Assembly: GCA_037954235.1 (NCBI GenBank)
Contig: JBBMOA010000018.1
Coordinates: 12,324,501-12,388,500 of the forward strand
From: Aulostomus chinensis
Taxonomy: Eukaryota > Chordata > Actinopteri > Syngnathiformes > Aulostomidae
Direction: 5' to 3'
DNA: 64,000 nt
Numbering within the stretch: position 1 is the stretch's first letter; each line of letters opens with the position of its first letter. Shown here piece after piece: positions 23,303-35,589 of the stretch. The notes below the pieces were generated by a model. That model worked only from the letters and a program-made list of their open reading frames with translations. It made no database searches and was not told the DNA's origin. A program made the position numbers and the translations under genes.

Positions 23303-25802
23303 TAAAAGAAAGACACTAGTAGAACGTCATAAATGAACAAAAGAGCCTGGGAGACATTACGTTAAAGTGAACCAGGGAAAAGCATAAAAGGCAGTGGGAG
23401 GTCTTGCTGGCAGCACAGTCCTGTTGTTACGCTGGCCCCTTCCCCAACGTCTGAGTGTTACCATATTAAGAGGCTGTCAGAACAACTCTCTTTCCAACTG
23501 ATCAGCCAGCAAGTACACCACTTAGGGACCTATATAAATAACCCACTGCCTCTCTTCTGCCTTGTATTCTGACAGATACAATAGGTACTGTGTAATGGGC
23601 ACAGGCTGTTTCATATGCAGCAAAATGTCGATGAGGACGTTTCAGCCGGTGAGCCTGACCGTATGACAACTAGCATCAGCAGTGCTATCAGTAATTTTAC
23701 AACACAAGAAATTCCTTTCCAACTGCTTTGACCTCATTGCGTCAGTCTCGGCAGTAATTTGGAAGTATTGTCTTTTGTTGAGGCTAAAGATGTTTGAGAA
23801 TATGTTCAATTTGATGAGGCAAAAGCTGGAAAAACCCAAATGAAACGACACCAACCATGACTGTCGATTCCACTGTTTAATTTTTCTAATTGAGTCACAT
23901 TTTATTTTATTAGGTTTAAAAAATGTATCAGAAATAGCAGTCTATGGTTGCATAAATATAAACGTTATCATAGTTTACATAAAAAGACATTACAAGCTAT
24001 GATGGCTACATTAAGGGTTTTATTACTTATCATTACATCATTTAGTGAAAATTTGAAGTATTTGAAGTTTTACTTGTAGTATAAAACACAAAATGACAAC
24101 AAGAGCTGCAAAGTTACAGAGTCAATTTGATGTCCAACGGTTAAGCTGTCATCATATTCTAGGTTTTGCCTCACTTTTTATGTTGGTAGAACCCTTAGAA
24201 AGGTAGACCAGTACTCAGAATGTGGACTTACAGTACATAACGACCCTTACTGCCGTAGTACACCGTAATTAGACCCTTAATTCCGCTAACGTGAGCGTAT
24301 AAGAGACAACAAATGCTGTAATTAGATCAACCTGATGCAATCGGGCTCTGAAACGCCTCCAAACACATTTCTTTGACCTTTATTTTACATTCTTCTTCGC
24401 CGTGTGCTGTAGCTCATAAGAAAAATTGTACCATAAACCACATCGGGTATTACATGGTTGTGTTTTCACACGCCCCTCATTTTCAGCCTGTTCTCCGGAA
24501 TCCCATGGAGTTTGGAAGAAGTGAGACATTCAAAAATAAAAAAAAAAAAAAACCCTATTCATGCTTCTTTTTTTTTTTCATGGTTACTCCCAATTATCCT
24601 TTTCAGGAAGCTGCCGGGTGGATATTTCATGGTAGCCCCTCGTTAGGCTTTTTAGAGCCATAATCTCTGAAAGATTACAACTGAACTGTAACCACAGTGA
24701 AATCAGGCATGTTGTCAAGTATATTTGTCTGATTAATTAAGAGAATTGAGGTCTCTAATTGGTTTCCAGTTTAGCTGTGTGGGTTTACTGTTTTATTATA
24801 TATCATAGGGCTAGTTTTTTCTATCTTATCGGGTCACAAACTATATCCTCTATTACCAGTTTTCACAGCTCTATCGATTTGTTCTCTTGCTCTATAAAAT
24901 CTGATAATCTGTGACTCACCAACAGGGAGAGAGAGAGCGAGAGAGGACAGACGCCCAGATCTTAAATTGTGGATGCTACAAACAAAGCTGGTGGTCAGCA
25001 GAAGCCTATTAGCAGCACAGATCCTCATGTCTGTCACACATTCCCTCGGGCTCGTCGTCCTAATTACAAAGTGGCGACTGACTGGCAAGCGCCGGATCTT
25101 CTGCTGCAGCGAACTGTAGTTTGTGATTGCGGAGCAGCCTGTTCGCTCTCTTGTTGGAGCTGCGGGATCTGGGTTTGAAAAATGTCTTTAATACTTTTAC
25201 AAAACTTAATGAGACATATTTAGCTGCTGGCAGGTTCAGTGCAGACACGAATGCAACAAACAAAATATATTTCAGCATTTGGGGTTATTTAATGGGAACA
25301 TAAAAAAAGGCACAAATCCTATTAAGTTAGCAAGGAATGATTGAAGAAGAAACCATGGGATTGTAGAGAGGCATCTATTTGTGTTAATTATCGGTATTCA
25401 GTGAAGCAGCAGAAGTATTTGTATTTTTACTGTATTCAAATCACATTGGCAACATTTTTTGTTTTTTTTTAATTAAAATCTTAGGATATTCAAATCATAA
25501 CGTTCATCAGTAAACTATCATAATCGATACAACATTTTTTGAAATTGTTTTTGATACGCAAGGAATGACGGAGGGAGAAATCGAGGGTTTGAAGAGAGCC
25601 CCAGTAATTATGCAAGTGTCTATATTTATTGAGGAAGCCAAAACATGTTTTATTTATATTGGTTTTTTTTTTTTATTTTATTTTTTTTATTAAAAGTGGC
25701 AACTGTTTGTGTAGCTTCATAAAAAAAAGGGATACTAAATGATGAACTTTAAAAAAAAAAAAAACACCTTTTAATGGAAAAACATAAATTTATGTTGTGC
25801 AC
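23302..25802. other. Non-coding stretch; poly-A/T runs
   Basis: A and T runs near 24540-24580, 25450-25480 and 25660-25700. A GAGA-rich patch lies at 24928-24945. No exon recognised. Confidence 0.6.
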
Positions 25803-25921
25803 TGCATGGGTTCCTTGATCAAGGACACTTTAAAACAAAACCAAAAAAACAACAACAAAAAAAACAACAACCCTGAGATTATTCGACATCCCCGCTCTTC
25901 CACCTGAGCCACAGCTGTGTG
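25803..25921 (-). mobile_element. Decayed SINE fragment
   Basis: CCTTGATCAAGGACACTT matches the conserved fish SINE body on the minus strand (compare 7087-7112). CTTCCACCTGAGCCACAGCTG resembles the complement of a tRNA-like head. The part between is replaced by an A/C-rich simple tract, so only remnants are left. Confidence 0.5.
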
Positions 25922-27318
25922 CTCGAGTAAGATATTTATTCCGAGATTTTATTTATTCGCCTGGTACATTAGTTACCGCTAAGATTAGAATCTTTGAAGG
26001 ATGCCATTCAAAATGTGTTGCTATTGTTGCATCTCCTGTGGCCCAGACAGCATTCAGCTCAAGACAGCTCATCAAAAAAGACTTAAGAGGATTCTTTTCA
26101 CAGACATACCACTCTTACAAAAAAAAGTTTGAATTCTTGAGATTATGGATCATAAACCAAGCTGAAGAAAAACAGCTTATACAGAGGATGCCTCATCGAA
26201 TCTCATTCCCCTCACACACTTTTACAAAGAAACCACGTGGGAGTGTCCTTCTTTTCTCGATTAACCTCCACAAGTTTAAAAGTGTCCGCCTGTACATTTA
26301 ATCAGTCTGGGCTGGAATTTAACTCCAGAATACAACCGGATTCATTTGAACATACATTTGACATACATTCTTTACAGCTTCTGCAAATGAATATGAAAAT
26401 GGTCCTCCAGAATAAGGTAAATGGGAACCTAAAGAGCGATTTAAAAGTGAATATGAGTTTAACAAGAATGAGAACCAGTGGTACGACAAGATAATGTCTA
26501 TTCATAAGCAGGACAAAGCTCAGACGGCTAATAAAACATTAATATCAGCCAATACAAGATTAAACAGAGACACTTTTGGCATTCAAGTCAGGCAAACGAC
26601 ATTAGGATGAATCCAGCTGGGCATTAGGCCTACAAGTGCTGCTCCATTTTAATAATGACAATAGACTTATCTGCTTTTTCTCACATTTGGCTTGTAAAGT
26701 TAGCATGTCGGGTTCTTCCTTTCCGAGGTTCGGTATTGTGAAAGTCAGACCGAATTTCAATGTGTTAATGGTATGAAAAAATAATGTCTTTCCTCAGATT
26801 ACGTTTCCTTGATTAGACGCTAAAGCACCAGCATACATCCATGTTAATGTGGTGATGGAATGAGATGTAACAGTCTCCTGTCAATGTCAGTCTAGCTGGC
26901 AGTTGAAATATTACTCAAATATGGTCAAAAATTCATTTCCTCTCCTCATTTGCATTCTTTCATAATCAAAATGGTAGCAACTTTTTTCTCCCTCTTTTTT
27001 TTTTTTTAAACCCCACCCCCCCACCATGAGCTTGCACGGTCATCTACTGTGCAGCCGTCTTCCTGGACACGCTGAATGATGCGAGTCCTTCACCTCCGCC
27101 GGTCCAGGAAGAGGATGCACGTCACAGAGAGCCTGTGATGTCACAGGAATTAAATCTCAGGGCCGACCCTCAAGTCAGAGAGCGTCTAATATACAGCTGC
27201 TCGCCTGCTCATTACCAGCTGAAGCCGCTAAGCGCTAGATAGAGCTCTATTTCTGGGTCACGGGTCATTTCTGAACTATGTGGCTCCAAGGCACAACGGA
27301 GCACTTGGGTCAGATTAT

Positions 27319-27336
27319 GGGGGGGGGGGGGGGGGG
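27319..27336. repeat. Poly-G tract (G18)
   Basis: An uninterrupted run of 18 G. It is prone to slippage and its assembled length may not be exact. Confidence 0.9.
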
Positions 27337-28167
27337 AGGTTTTTGGAGACTTTGAGTACAAAGTCAGAATATTATGAGAAAAAAGTTGCAATATTACAAG
27401 AGTAAAGTTGGAATTTCACAACAAAAAATTGTTCTCTTTTGATATACAGTCATAATGTTAGCAGAGAAGGATACTAAGTGTACCTGCAATGGAAGCCCGG
27501 CCTTAAATGTTCTCTGAAAATTGATTAAGGGAAATGATCCTGCATTTTTTTAAAAAAATCTGGTTTAGATGTTACCTTTTCACACGACCTGATCAGTGCC
27601 AGCGTTATTGTTCCAATGGATAGAATGTTTGGGATTAGTGTACATCTTTCATTTAGTCAGGTTTCACAGTACATTTAGATCCTGACTTTCTTTTGTTCAA
27701 GTCTTTTTGAAGTGAAAGGTAAATAGTGAAATATGCCCTGAAACCTGTTTAGAACCAAAGAAAAATGTTCTTTGTTTGAATCCAAAGCAGTTTTAATTCA
27801 CATTGGAACTGATGAATATTTCATAGCAAGTGCAATTTTCTGCATAATAGGAGCTCTAATGAGGAAAAATTGAAATCAAAGCCACCAGACGATGGAGAGA
27901 ATACACAACAAACAGCAATTGTCAGCACACACCCGAGAGTGAAGGAGCTCAGACGAGCCTGTCTTGTGCAACATCTGCTACGTCCAAATTGCAGTTGATT
28001 CTTTGGAGGTCCGCCTCACCTCTAAGTAATAAATCATCTGCACATTTTTTTCAGACATTTGGGAAAAACGTTTTTTTAATTTTTTTTTTGCATCGTGGAC
28101 AATCACACAGATGGCTTGACAAGGGAAAGCATTCAGGCTGGGAAATATGGCAACATGAGAGTTCGCC

Positions 28168-28207
28168 TGTGTGTGTGTGTGTGTGTGTGTGTGGGGGGGG
28201 GGGGGGG
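28168..28207. repeat. (GT)n followed by poly-G
   Basis: GT repeats (28168-28193) run directly into about 15 G. Confidence 0.9.
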
Positions 28208-28347
28208 CTTGATTTCCATGCATGAACCAATGATGTTAATATGCAATGTTTGAACAAATATTACACAAATACACTACTCATCTGTACTCTGAGTTCAAGT
28301 AAATCCAAAAGACAGCTGCAAGACTGATTTAAGTGTACAGAGTTAGA

Positions 28348-28396
28348 GTGCACACACACACACACACACGCGTGCGCGCACGCATGCACACACACA
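28348..28396. repeat. Alternating purine-pyrimidine tract, Z-DNA-prone
   Basis: 49 bp of strict purine-pyrimidine alternation: CA repeats, then CGCGTGCGCGCACGCATG, then CA repeats. The CG-rich centre flanked by CA is the classic composition favouring left-handed DNA under supercoiling. Formation is inferred. Confidence 0.8.
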
Positions 28397-30104
28397 AACA
28401 CTCTTACCTCCTTAACAACACCGAAGCTCTCAGCACCAAAAGCGGAACTCCAGAAACACAACAGCTGGTAAGCGGCACCCTACACTTGGCTTCCTCACAC
28501 AGCAGCCAATCACTGTAATAATAATTAAAGTCAAATAAAATATTAATAATAGTACATTTTATTTATGAAGCACTTTTCTTGGTACTCAGACTCATGTTCG
28601 CGAGTTCAAATAATAAACGTAATATGTGGCAGGCAGTATTGAGGAGGAGTGCTGAAGTTTTTCTCAGGGGTGCACAAACTGAAGCTATTTTTAATATAAT
28701 TCAGCGTCTGAACTTAGGATGCAAGCTGCTCTCACTTCAGTGGCACTTAGTCTGGGAAAAAGATGATCCGAGCAAAGGTAACGGTTCAAAGTCTATACGT
28801 GGTTTACCCAAATGATTGTACCTGAGCCTTTCAGATTTGCTAGGTCGTCTCTCAATGCAACGGCCTGAGTAAAAGTATGAAATGGTTGTGCACTGGCATA
28901 ATGCGTGCTGGAAAACAGTTGTTGTCCTTATTTTGGTATTCGTTCTCATGTTAGGAGAAGTGTGTAAGATTTCATCAAAGCTGAGTTGGCTGCTTGGAGG
29001 GTGCGTGGTACATCCACGCTTCTGGAATTGAGATTTATCACCAAAACATGGGTGGAAGTTGTAAATATGTTTCCATGGTGAGATACCTACTGCGCCGTAT
29101 GTTGTCAGACGGTGAAACTCAAAATTGTAGCTGGTTAAAAAGTTAGTGTTTTTTTTTTTTAAACAAAGAGAAATTTGAAACACAAAAATGTACAAAGCAT
29201 GTATGACACAATGTGTGAGCTGGTGGCGATGCACTACATCAGGATTGTGTCTACATGTCTGACAGTGGCTTGAGTGTGAGGGACTTTCTTTAGTATGTTA
29301 GGGTTACATGATATATTTAAGAAACCGTTTTACAGTTTCAGGAGGCGATAACAAGTTGAAGTACAGTCCTGAGATGGATTGGGTTCCACCAGTGTCTTCT
29401 ATTCTCAACTGGCAGAGGATTATTCCTACCCTTCCAACAGCTCATCCCTAATGTGATGAGATATGAAATATGACAAAAGCTCGGAATTGATTTCAGCGCC
29501 TGTTGACATTAGAGGTTTACCTGACAAACACACTGGGTAGAATATTTCTAGTGGTAAAACACTGTTTTTCCCGAGGGATGGAGGATAGATGGATAAAACA
29601 CATCTGGGAGGGAACGGTGAAGGATAGAGGGAGGCTGAGAGGAACATCTGTCCTGGGCTGTGTAAATATCAGGTATCAGGGATGGGCATCCTGTTATCAA
29701 GACCATTACCGATTCACTTTCACGTTCTGGCAGCTGTCCTACATAGAGACGTTTCAAAGTAAATGCTCATGTGCTGCCTGTCTCTAGAAACACACTGGCT
29801 TATTTATTCTCATCTCCAATATTCCTTCGCAGGTACTGTATAAATAATGAGACTGTGTTGTATGAGATGAAGGTATTATGGGGATGTGTGGGCTTTGGGG
29901 AGATATGAAATGAAAGTGCTGAATTCTAGATATTTGATTGAGCGATGGCCTTGAGGGATTCCTTTCATTTTTTTTGTTGGAGAAGAAGAAATATACAGTG
30001 GCAAACTGGTTCTTGTCACTGTGATTGTCTTTGCACTGGTTTGCTGAGATTAAATACAATTTGATGTCTATACTGTTTATACTTTTATTATATTTTTACT
30101 GATT

Positions 30105-30795
30105 TTTATGGATATGAAAGAGTCAGGTGTATACTAATTACATCACACCTGTTAAATGGTATTGGTTTGTTCCAAATGGAGCAGAAAGAAACCTAAAACA
30201 GTATATAATGGAGGAAATTTACCTTCAACTTAACGTTTGTGGCAAAGGCAACAGTACCTTCTTCTATCTTTTGAAAATAAAATGCTTTTGGGGAAAATTG
30301 ACATAGTTTGCGTTCATTTTTGCTAGTAGCAGCTAAAGTTAGCAGCCGTCTATCTGTTTAGCATCGCGGCTCATTTGCTATTCGTTGCTTGTATTAGCTT
30401 ACCGTAACATTAATATTGGTAAAGACAAGCTGTGGGGATTCTATGAGCGTGAACTGTTCGTCGCCACTATTAAAGGTCAAAGTTATCCAAAAACTGGATG
30501 GAATTTGATACCTCCAGTTCAAAATAAAGAGGAAAATCTCATAATTCTTTATGAAAAATACAAGCTGGAAAGCTCCAGCCCTTGGTAGTGTTAAAAGTAG
30601 CTCATCTTAGGTGAGGCTTATAAAGATACTCTATTTCTTTCTTCATGGAAAAGTACGAAGGGTCGTCACTCATTAATTCATTTGCACCATTTCTTTTATG
30701 AATGTGAAAAAGTCAGGCATATGCCAATTATGTCAACCCCTATTCTGAGGTATTGGGTTCTTCCAAAAGGAGTTGAAGTGACGCATGGTGACTTT
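30105..30795 (+). repeat. Pair of diverged direct repeats 590 bp apart
   Basis: About 85 bp at 30105-30190 recurs at 30695-30780. Shared landmarks are TTTATG, AGTCAGG and then CAATTA/TAATTA, and ATTGG followed by TTCCAAA and GGAG. Identity is roughly three quarters, and many of the differences are transitions. The spacer contains no known gene. It may be an old tandem duplication or two ends of an unknown element. Confidence 0.5.
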
Positions 30796-33207
30796 ACTAC
30801 GGCAATAACGGCAAAAATAGTAAAGTAAGTAAATCCCCAGTCCCCACCCCTTCTCTAAATGAAAGGAATTGAGAACCGGTCCCTGCTAAGTTGTGTTCCT
30901 CCAACCTTATCCCTTTAATCAATGGCTGAGAGTTCCGTGTTGTAATACAACGGTGTGTAACTCATGCGCCTGTGCTGGTGGAAACATGAAAAATGACTCA
31001 CCGCTCAACGTTGCTTGTTTGATTAAACTTTTGAATTAGAAACAAAATGATCAGGCATCAACAGAAAATCTATCAGCAGAATGGATAACAGCAGTGACAT
31101 CACTAAAAGATCTCTATCAGGGGTTGCATCATCCGTATGAAAAGAACATCGGCTTCTTCGTCTGGATTCAGACTTGTTGAACGTGTACACTGATTCAGTC
31201 AAGGTGGCAACACTTTGGAAAAAGTGTAGAGAAGCAAGGAGTGTGGTGGACACCAAAGCCTTTTGTGCGTCGCTGAGGCAAACCAGACAATAAGACATTT
31301 GAAACAGCTGCATTTTGCTGTCTAAATAGTACAATTCTCTGCAGAATGGCAGGAGAGCGAGAGCAACTTTGAAGACAGAGATTTTGAGTAATGGCGGATT
31401 CTGAATGAAGTACCTCGGAGAGAGCGACGTGAAGAGAATATTTCCAGCAGTTGGCAGCGGAAAGAAGAAAGTAGAGGAATATGCAGAGCAAGTTTAAAAA
31501 AAAAGGCTTTTGAGGCAGCTGCTGAAAAAGATGCAGAGCGCAATTAGTGTGCCGTATCTGCTTTACATCCACCACAAAGCGTCTAGAGAGGTTTGCACAT
31601 TTGATGAAAAAGGTTCCCGTACACGCAAGAATCTTCTGCTCTGCTCTTTTTTTTTTTTTTTTTCCATTTGCTTATCATCCACAGTTTTGGAAAAGTTTTT
31701 CAATTATTAGCTATTTTAAAATGCAGTTATTGCAACCAGAATAAGTGTTGAAATGTCACTTGGTCCCACGGGAAAAGGAAATGGGTTAAATGGTCACGAG
31801 AGAATTAACCCCTCCGGAAAAGAGGGGCGCTATAGAGGTTAAACTCTCAAGGTTGTAGGACGGAGAGAGAGAGAGCGCGCAAGAGAACGTGATTGTGCAA
31901 TATTCAAGTAGGCTGTCCTCTCTCTCGTTTACCCGTGAGCAGTGGTCAACAGTGACGTGCTGCTGCACATTCAGATGTTCACAGTGTACAAACTTCTAGT
32001 CGTATTGAATTATCTGAAACAGCACTGAAGCTGAAGGTGCATATAAATCATGTTTATCGATTGGAAAAATCACGCCGCGAATTAAGAAAGTTAAGAAAGT
32101 TAAGAAAACATTCGTGATTCATACTCCTTCAACTATGCCACGTGAATTAATACTGCAGAAAATTGTGTGCAATATGGAAAAAAAAACAAAAATACAATAA
32201 ATTCACTGTAATCAGAGCCTCTCTGGTCTGTCCATATATACTCTGACTTTCTTATTAAGTCTGGAAAATCACGTGGCACCAACCAAAGTGGGATACGCTT
32301 GATCGAAACCGGAATCTCAACTCACAGTGATACTTCAGAAATATTCTTCTATTCGCGTTTTCGCTACAAAATTGTGTATCAAAATTCTTCACACTCAGGG
32401 GTCTTCACTGTCATATCCAACTGGAATGACCCTTTGCTCTAAATTAAAGCTTTTATGTTGCAATGAAATAATTGATTTACTTCAAGGAAAAAGTTCCCAG
32501 GAGCTTGCAGCTGTACTGTGTTCAGTCCAGTTTATTTATCCCACTCAGGAGCCTGCCAATCCAGCCTGAACTTCCTGCTGACTTTTCGGAGTCTTTGCAC
32601 AATAAATACCTAATCACAGCACATGACTTTTGTGAGTTTTAAGTCAGTTTACTGCTGAAAATGGCCTGCTCACCCCTCTGTTCACTGTTGTTGCCTTCAT
32701 ATTGGACCATGTGATGCTGTTGACCAATCAGAGCTGATTCAAGGAGTCATGGGTAACAGTGTGTTTACTAATTAGTATATTTTCACCAGCAGAAATACTT
32801 CATTGATCCACAACATGTATATATACATATTCAACATAAGTAAATGCATGTTCACACAGGAAAAAGAAAGGAATAGAAAATGTATGTGCATTCATTTACA
32901 TAGAAATAGAAATAATGATTTAATGTACATTTGGATGATTTACTGCATTCCCATCCACTTTTTATGAAGCTAAACACGCAGAGCAGTTGTTAAGTGTGCT
33001 AACAAGAATAGAATAATGGATATTGAATAGATCATGTGTGGATTCTTGTTCATTCATTTGGATTAGAGCCTGGATCAGAAAGGACTTTTACTGTAAATAT
33101 GTACATAATTTTAGCTGCGTGTTGCTTTGAGCGTTGCGGTGTTTTCTCCTGACTGAGACTTGGCAGAAGAACATTTTGAATGCCAAAGGGAAAGTTCACA
33201 ATGTTGC

Positions 33208-33244
<37 letters not shown>

Positions 33245-35358
33245 TTAAAAAAAACAACATAAAATTCTGTTCATTCAATTTTTGCTTTGTTTTTGTCTTT
33301 ATTGTGTACGATCATTTAAGTCATAGATAAGAGTAGATTTTGAAAGAAGAAAAAAGGTGGATGTAACGTGACTGCACTTTAAAGATTGGAGGTTTTACAA
33401 GCATTTTTACATAACGAGACCCGAACAAGCGCAGCCTTCAGAGGGTGAAAATCAACAATAAGACATCCTAGAATATATTCAGTATGTATAGACGCTGTAT
33501 TTGTCCCTGTTGACACGTTGTAAGGAGATAAATATATCAAAGCAAGAATGAAAATAAACGGGCGGACGCGTGCCATGGTTGCTAAAATACGAAAGATAGA
33601 CTGATGTAAATCAGCGCGTGTGTACGTGTGTTAGTATGTGTGTCACACAGGCACGAGTGAAGGTGTTTGTGTGTAGCGCCGCACACTGATTGCGGCTCGG
33701 CTCAGGATGGTGAAGGGCTTACTGGATGCTGATCCGACCTGGCCTTCATTTATCCTGAGCGTGTGAGCTCCCCAGTGGGTGCCATGTTTTAAGGTCAGGA
33801 CCGTCCCTCTTTTTATGAGCTGACCTACATGTGTCACTCTTTTCTGCCTCAAGTGGTCAGCAGGTATACAATGAGCAGCCACAAAAAAAAAAAAAAAAAA
33901 AAAAAAATCTGGTTCAGAAGCTGCAATCGAAGCTGAATAAAAAAATTTGTGAAATAATCTTTTTTTCTCTAAGTGACGGCACCTGATGGTTGAAAAGAAA
34001 ATCCATCACGCCAGGGAGGGGCACTGGAATGTTAAAGGCCAGTTGAGACGTGCAACCATTAAAATGTTAAGATTATGAATCACACTGTAACGTGATTTAT
34101 ATGAGAATTATTCTTTTGTAACTAAACTTGAGCTACAGAGGTTCCACTTCTATGCTTTCTGGGCAATTCAATAACAGCCATTACCTTGACTGCCGCTTGC
34201 TGTGTGCAGGCTCTCTTCAATGTAATGTGGTGGTTCAGTCTTGAGCTGTCACAGCTTTTATGAACAAGGAGAGACTCTCAACTGCGGAGGATGCGTGTAC
34301 TCTGGAGGCGCACAACATGTTTTACAATCTTTTACAATGAGATACTTATTCATAAAGTAATTAGCAAATATAAAGCTTCCCTCCGGTCACAATGTGTCTT
34401 CTTCTTTCGACAGTTTAATATTCGAGCTTCACTGCGCTCACTGAAAATGTGATGTTAAGAGGAGCATCACTTGTGACATCATAAACAGTTTGGGTTCCAG
34501 TCTTAAGTTTAAATACTGCCGACCGCCCTCCCCTGAAAGAACGAGCAGAAAGGTTGTCCGTGAGTGGTGAAAATGACCCGTAATCATGCTGAAATAACAT
34601 ACGCCATCCGGTGGCCACAGCAGTTATGACCACAGAGAAGTAGGAAATCACATGACATCAACAAATAGAGAGAAGGAGCTGTAGGGGTGGGAGAAGAGAG
34701 GAATAGATGGATAGATAAAAAGGTGGAGTGTGGCAGAGGAGACTCAGGAGACTCGGCTATCACTCGGCAAAGACATTAGCGCAGTTCATCTCATAATTAT
34801 TTATTTATCTATTTTAATATTAATACATTTCATACAGTCGGGAGCCACACGCCAGCGACCCTATGATTAGTGTGTGGTTTTGGTTTTTTTTTTTTTATGC
34901 TACAATGAAATGTATTTCACATCCAGTAAACCCTTAAACGTATTCAAAAACTATAGCAATCTTCCATTTGAAAGTTGGATCTTTTAAAAGTGTCACTTGA
35001 ATCGTAGTGTAACCACAAATCCCCTCATTAAAACAACCATCAAACATTTCAACCTTTGAAGTGCACTTTCACAGTCCAATCTGTTTCAAGTGTTTCAAGG
35101 GAGCCACCGCAGAAGAGTGTGAGTAAACTGCAATATGATTCAGAAATTGCAGAAGATTGCACTACATCAGTACAACTGCCCTTGAGACTTTGAGCTGATG
35201 AGGTACTTGTAGTTTCCTTTGGTTGGCAGAGGGAGAGGAAAAGACATAGACGGAGCGTATATGTTCTATCAGGTGATCTGGCTCAGGCTGGAAGGTCCTC
35301 GGCTCCCCTGAGATGTGCATTGCCCTTCTCTGCTATTTACTTCTTCTATTCCAACATT
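30796..35358. other. Non-coding stretch; TG repeat and A25 run
   Basis: Contains TG repeats at 33211-33242, T17 at 31647-31663, A25 at 33883-33907 and T14 near 34883-34896. Three tandem TTAAGAAAG-like units occur near 32083-32107. A 126-codon minus frame at 31195-31575 has no recognised domain. No AATAAA precedes the A25 run, so it is not called a retrocopy. Confidence 0.6.
34602..34614 (-). promoter_or_regulatory. Weaker CTCF-like motif
   Basis: The complement reads CCACCGGATGGCG, 12 of 13 positions of the CTCF core. Low specificity on its own. Confidence 0.2.
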
Positions 35359-35391
35359 GGTGGGTGGGTGGGGTGGTGGTGGTGGGGGGGT
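35359..35391 (+). repeat. G-rich tract, possible G-quadruplex
   Basis: GGTGGGTGGGTGGGG followed by GGTGGTGGTGG and a G run gives at least four G-runs in 33 bp. Confidence 0.6.
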
Positions 35392-35566
35392 GTCTCTGTG
35401 GTACTTATTTCTTGCTGCATCTTCTATCAACAGTTATTCCACAAACCGATTGTATGTCACAGCACAACAACATAAAGGGTAAGAACGCTTTGCATCATGG
35501 AGACTTTCACACGGGGTTCATCCTTTAAAAGCATCTGAAAATGATGTATGATGTCATACAGTAGCA

Positions 35567-35589
35567 CCCCCCCCCCCCCCCCCCCCCCC
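35567..35589. repeat. Poly-C tract (C23)
   Basis: The longest homopolymer C run in the window. It has no SINE context, unlike the C runs at 19.5 and 61.7 kb. Confidence 0.9.

Larger units (their letters stand above)
25922..30104. other. Non-coding stretch; 165-codon open frame not convincing
   Basis: Includes the simple repeats listed separately. The longest open frame of the window lies at 28737-29234 on the minus strand (165 codons). It is rich in Lys, Asn, Phe, His and Thr, crosses a poly-T tract and shows no domain I know. I do not call it a gene. The remainder is unremarkable. Confidence 0.55.

Noticed and set aside
28737..29234. 165-codon open frame on the minus strand
   Set aside because: Longest frame in the window, but low-complexity Lys/Asn/Phe/Thr-rich parts, a poly-T tract inside and no recognised domain. 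A frame of this length is plausible by chance in 64 kb.
31195..31575. 126-codon open frame on the minus strand
   Set aside because: No recognised motif; overlapped by other frames of similar length.
33883..33907. A25 run considered as a retrocopy tail
   Set aside because: No AATAAA in the preceding 30 bases and no transcript-like sequence.
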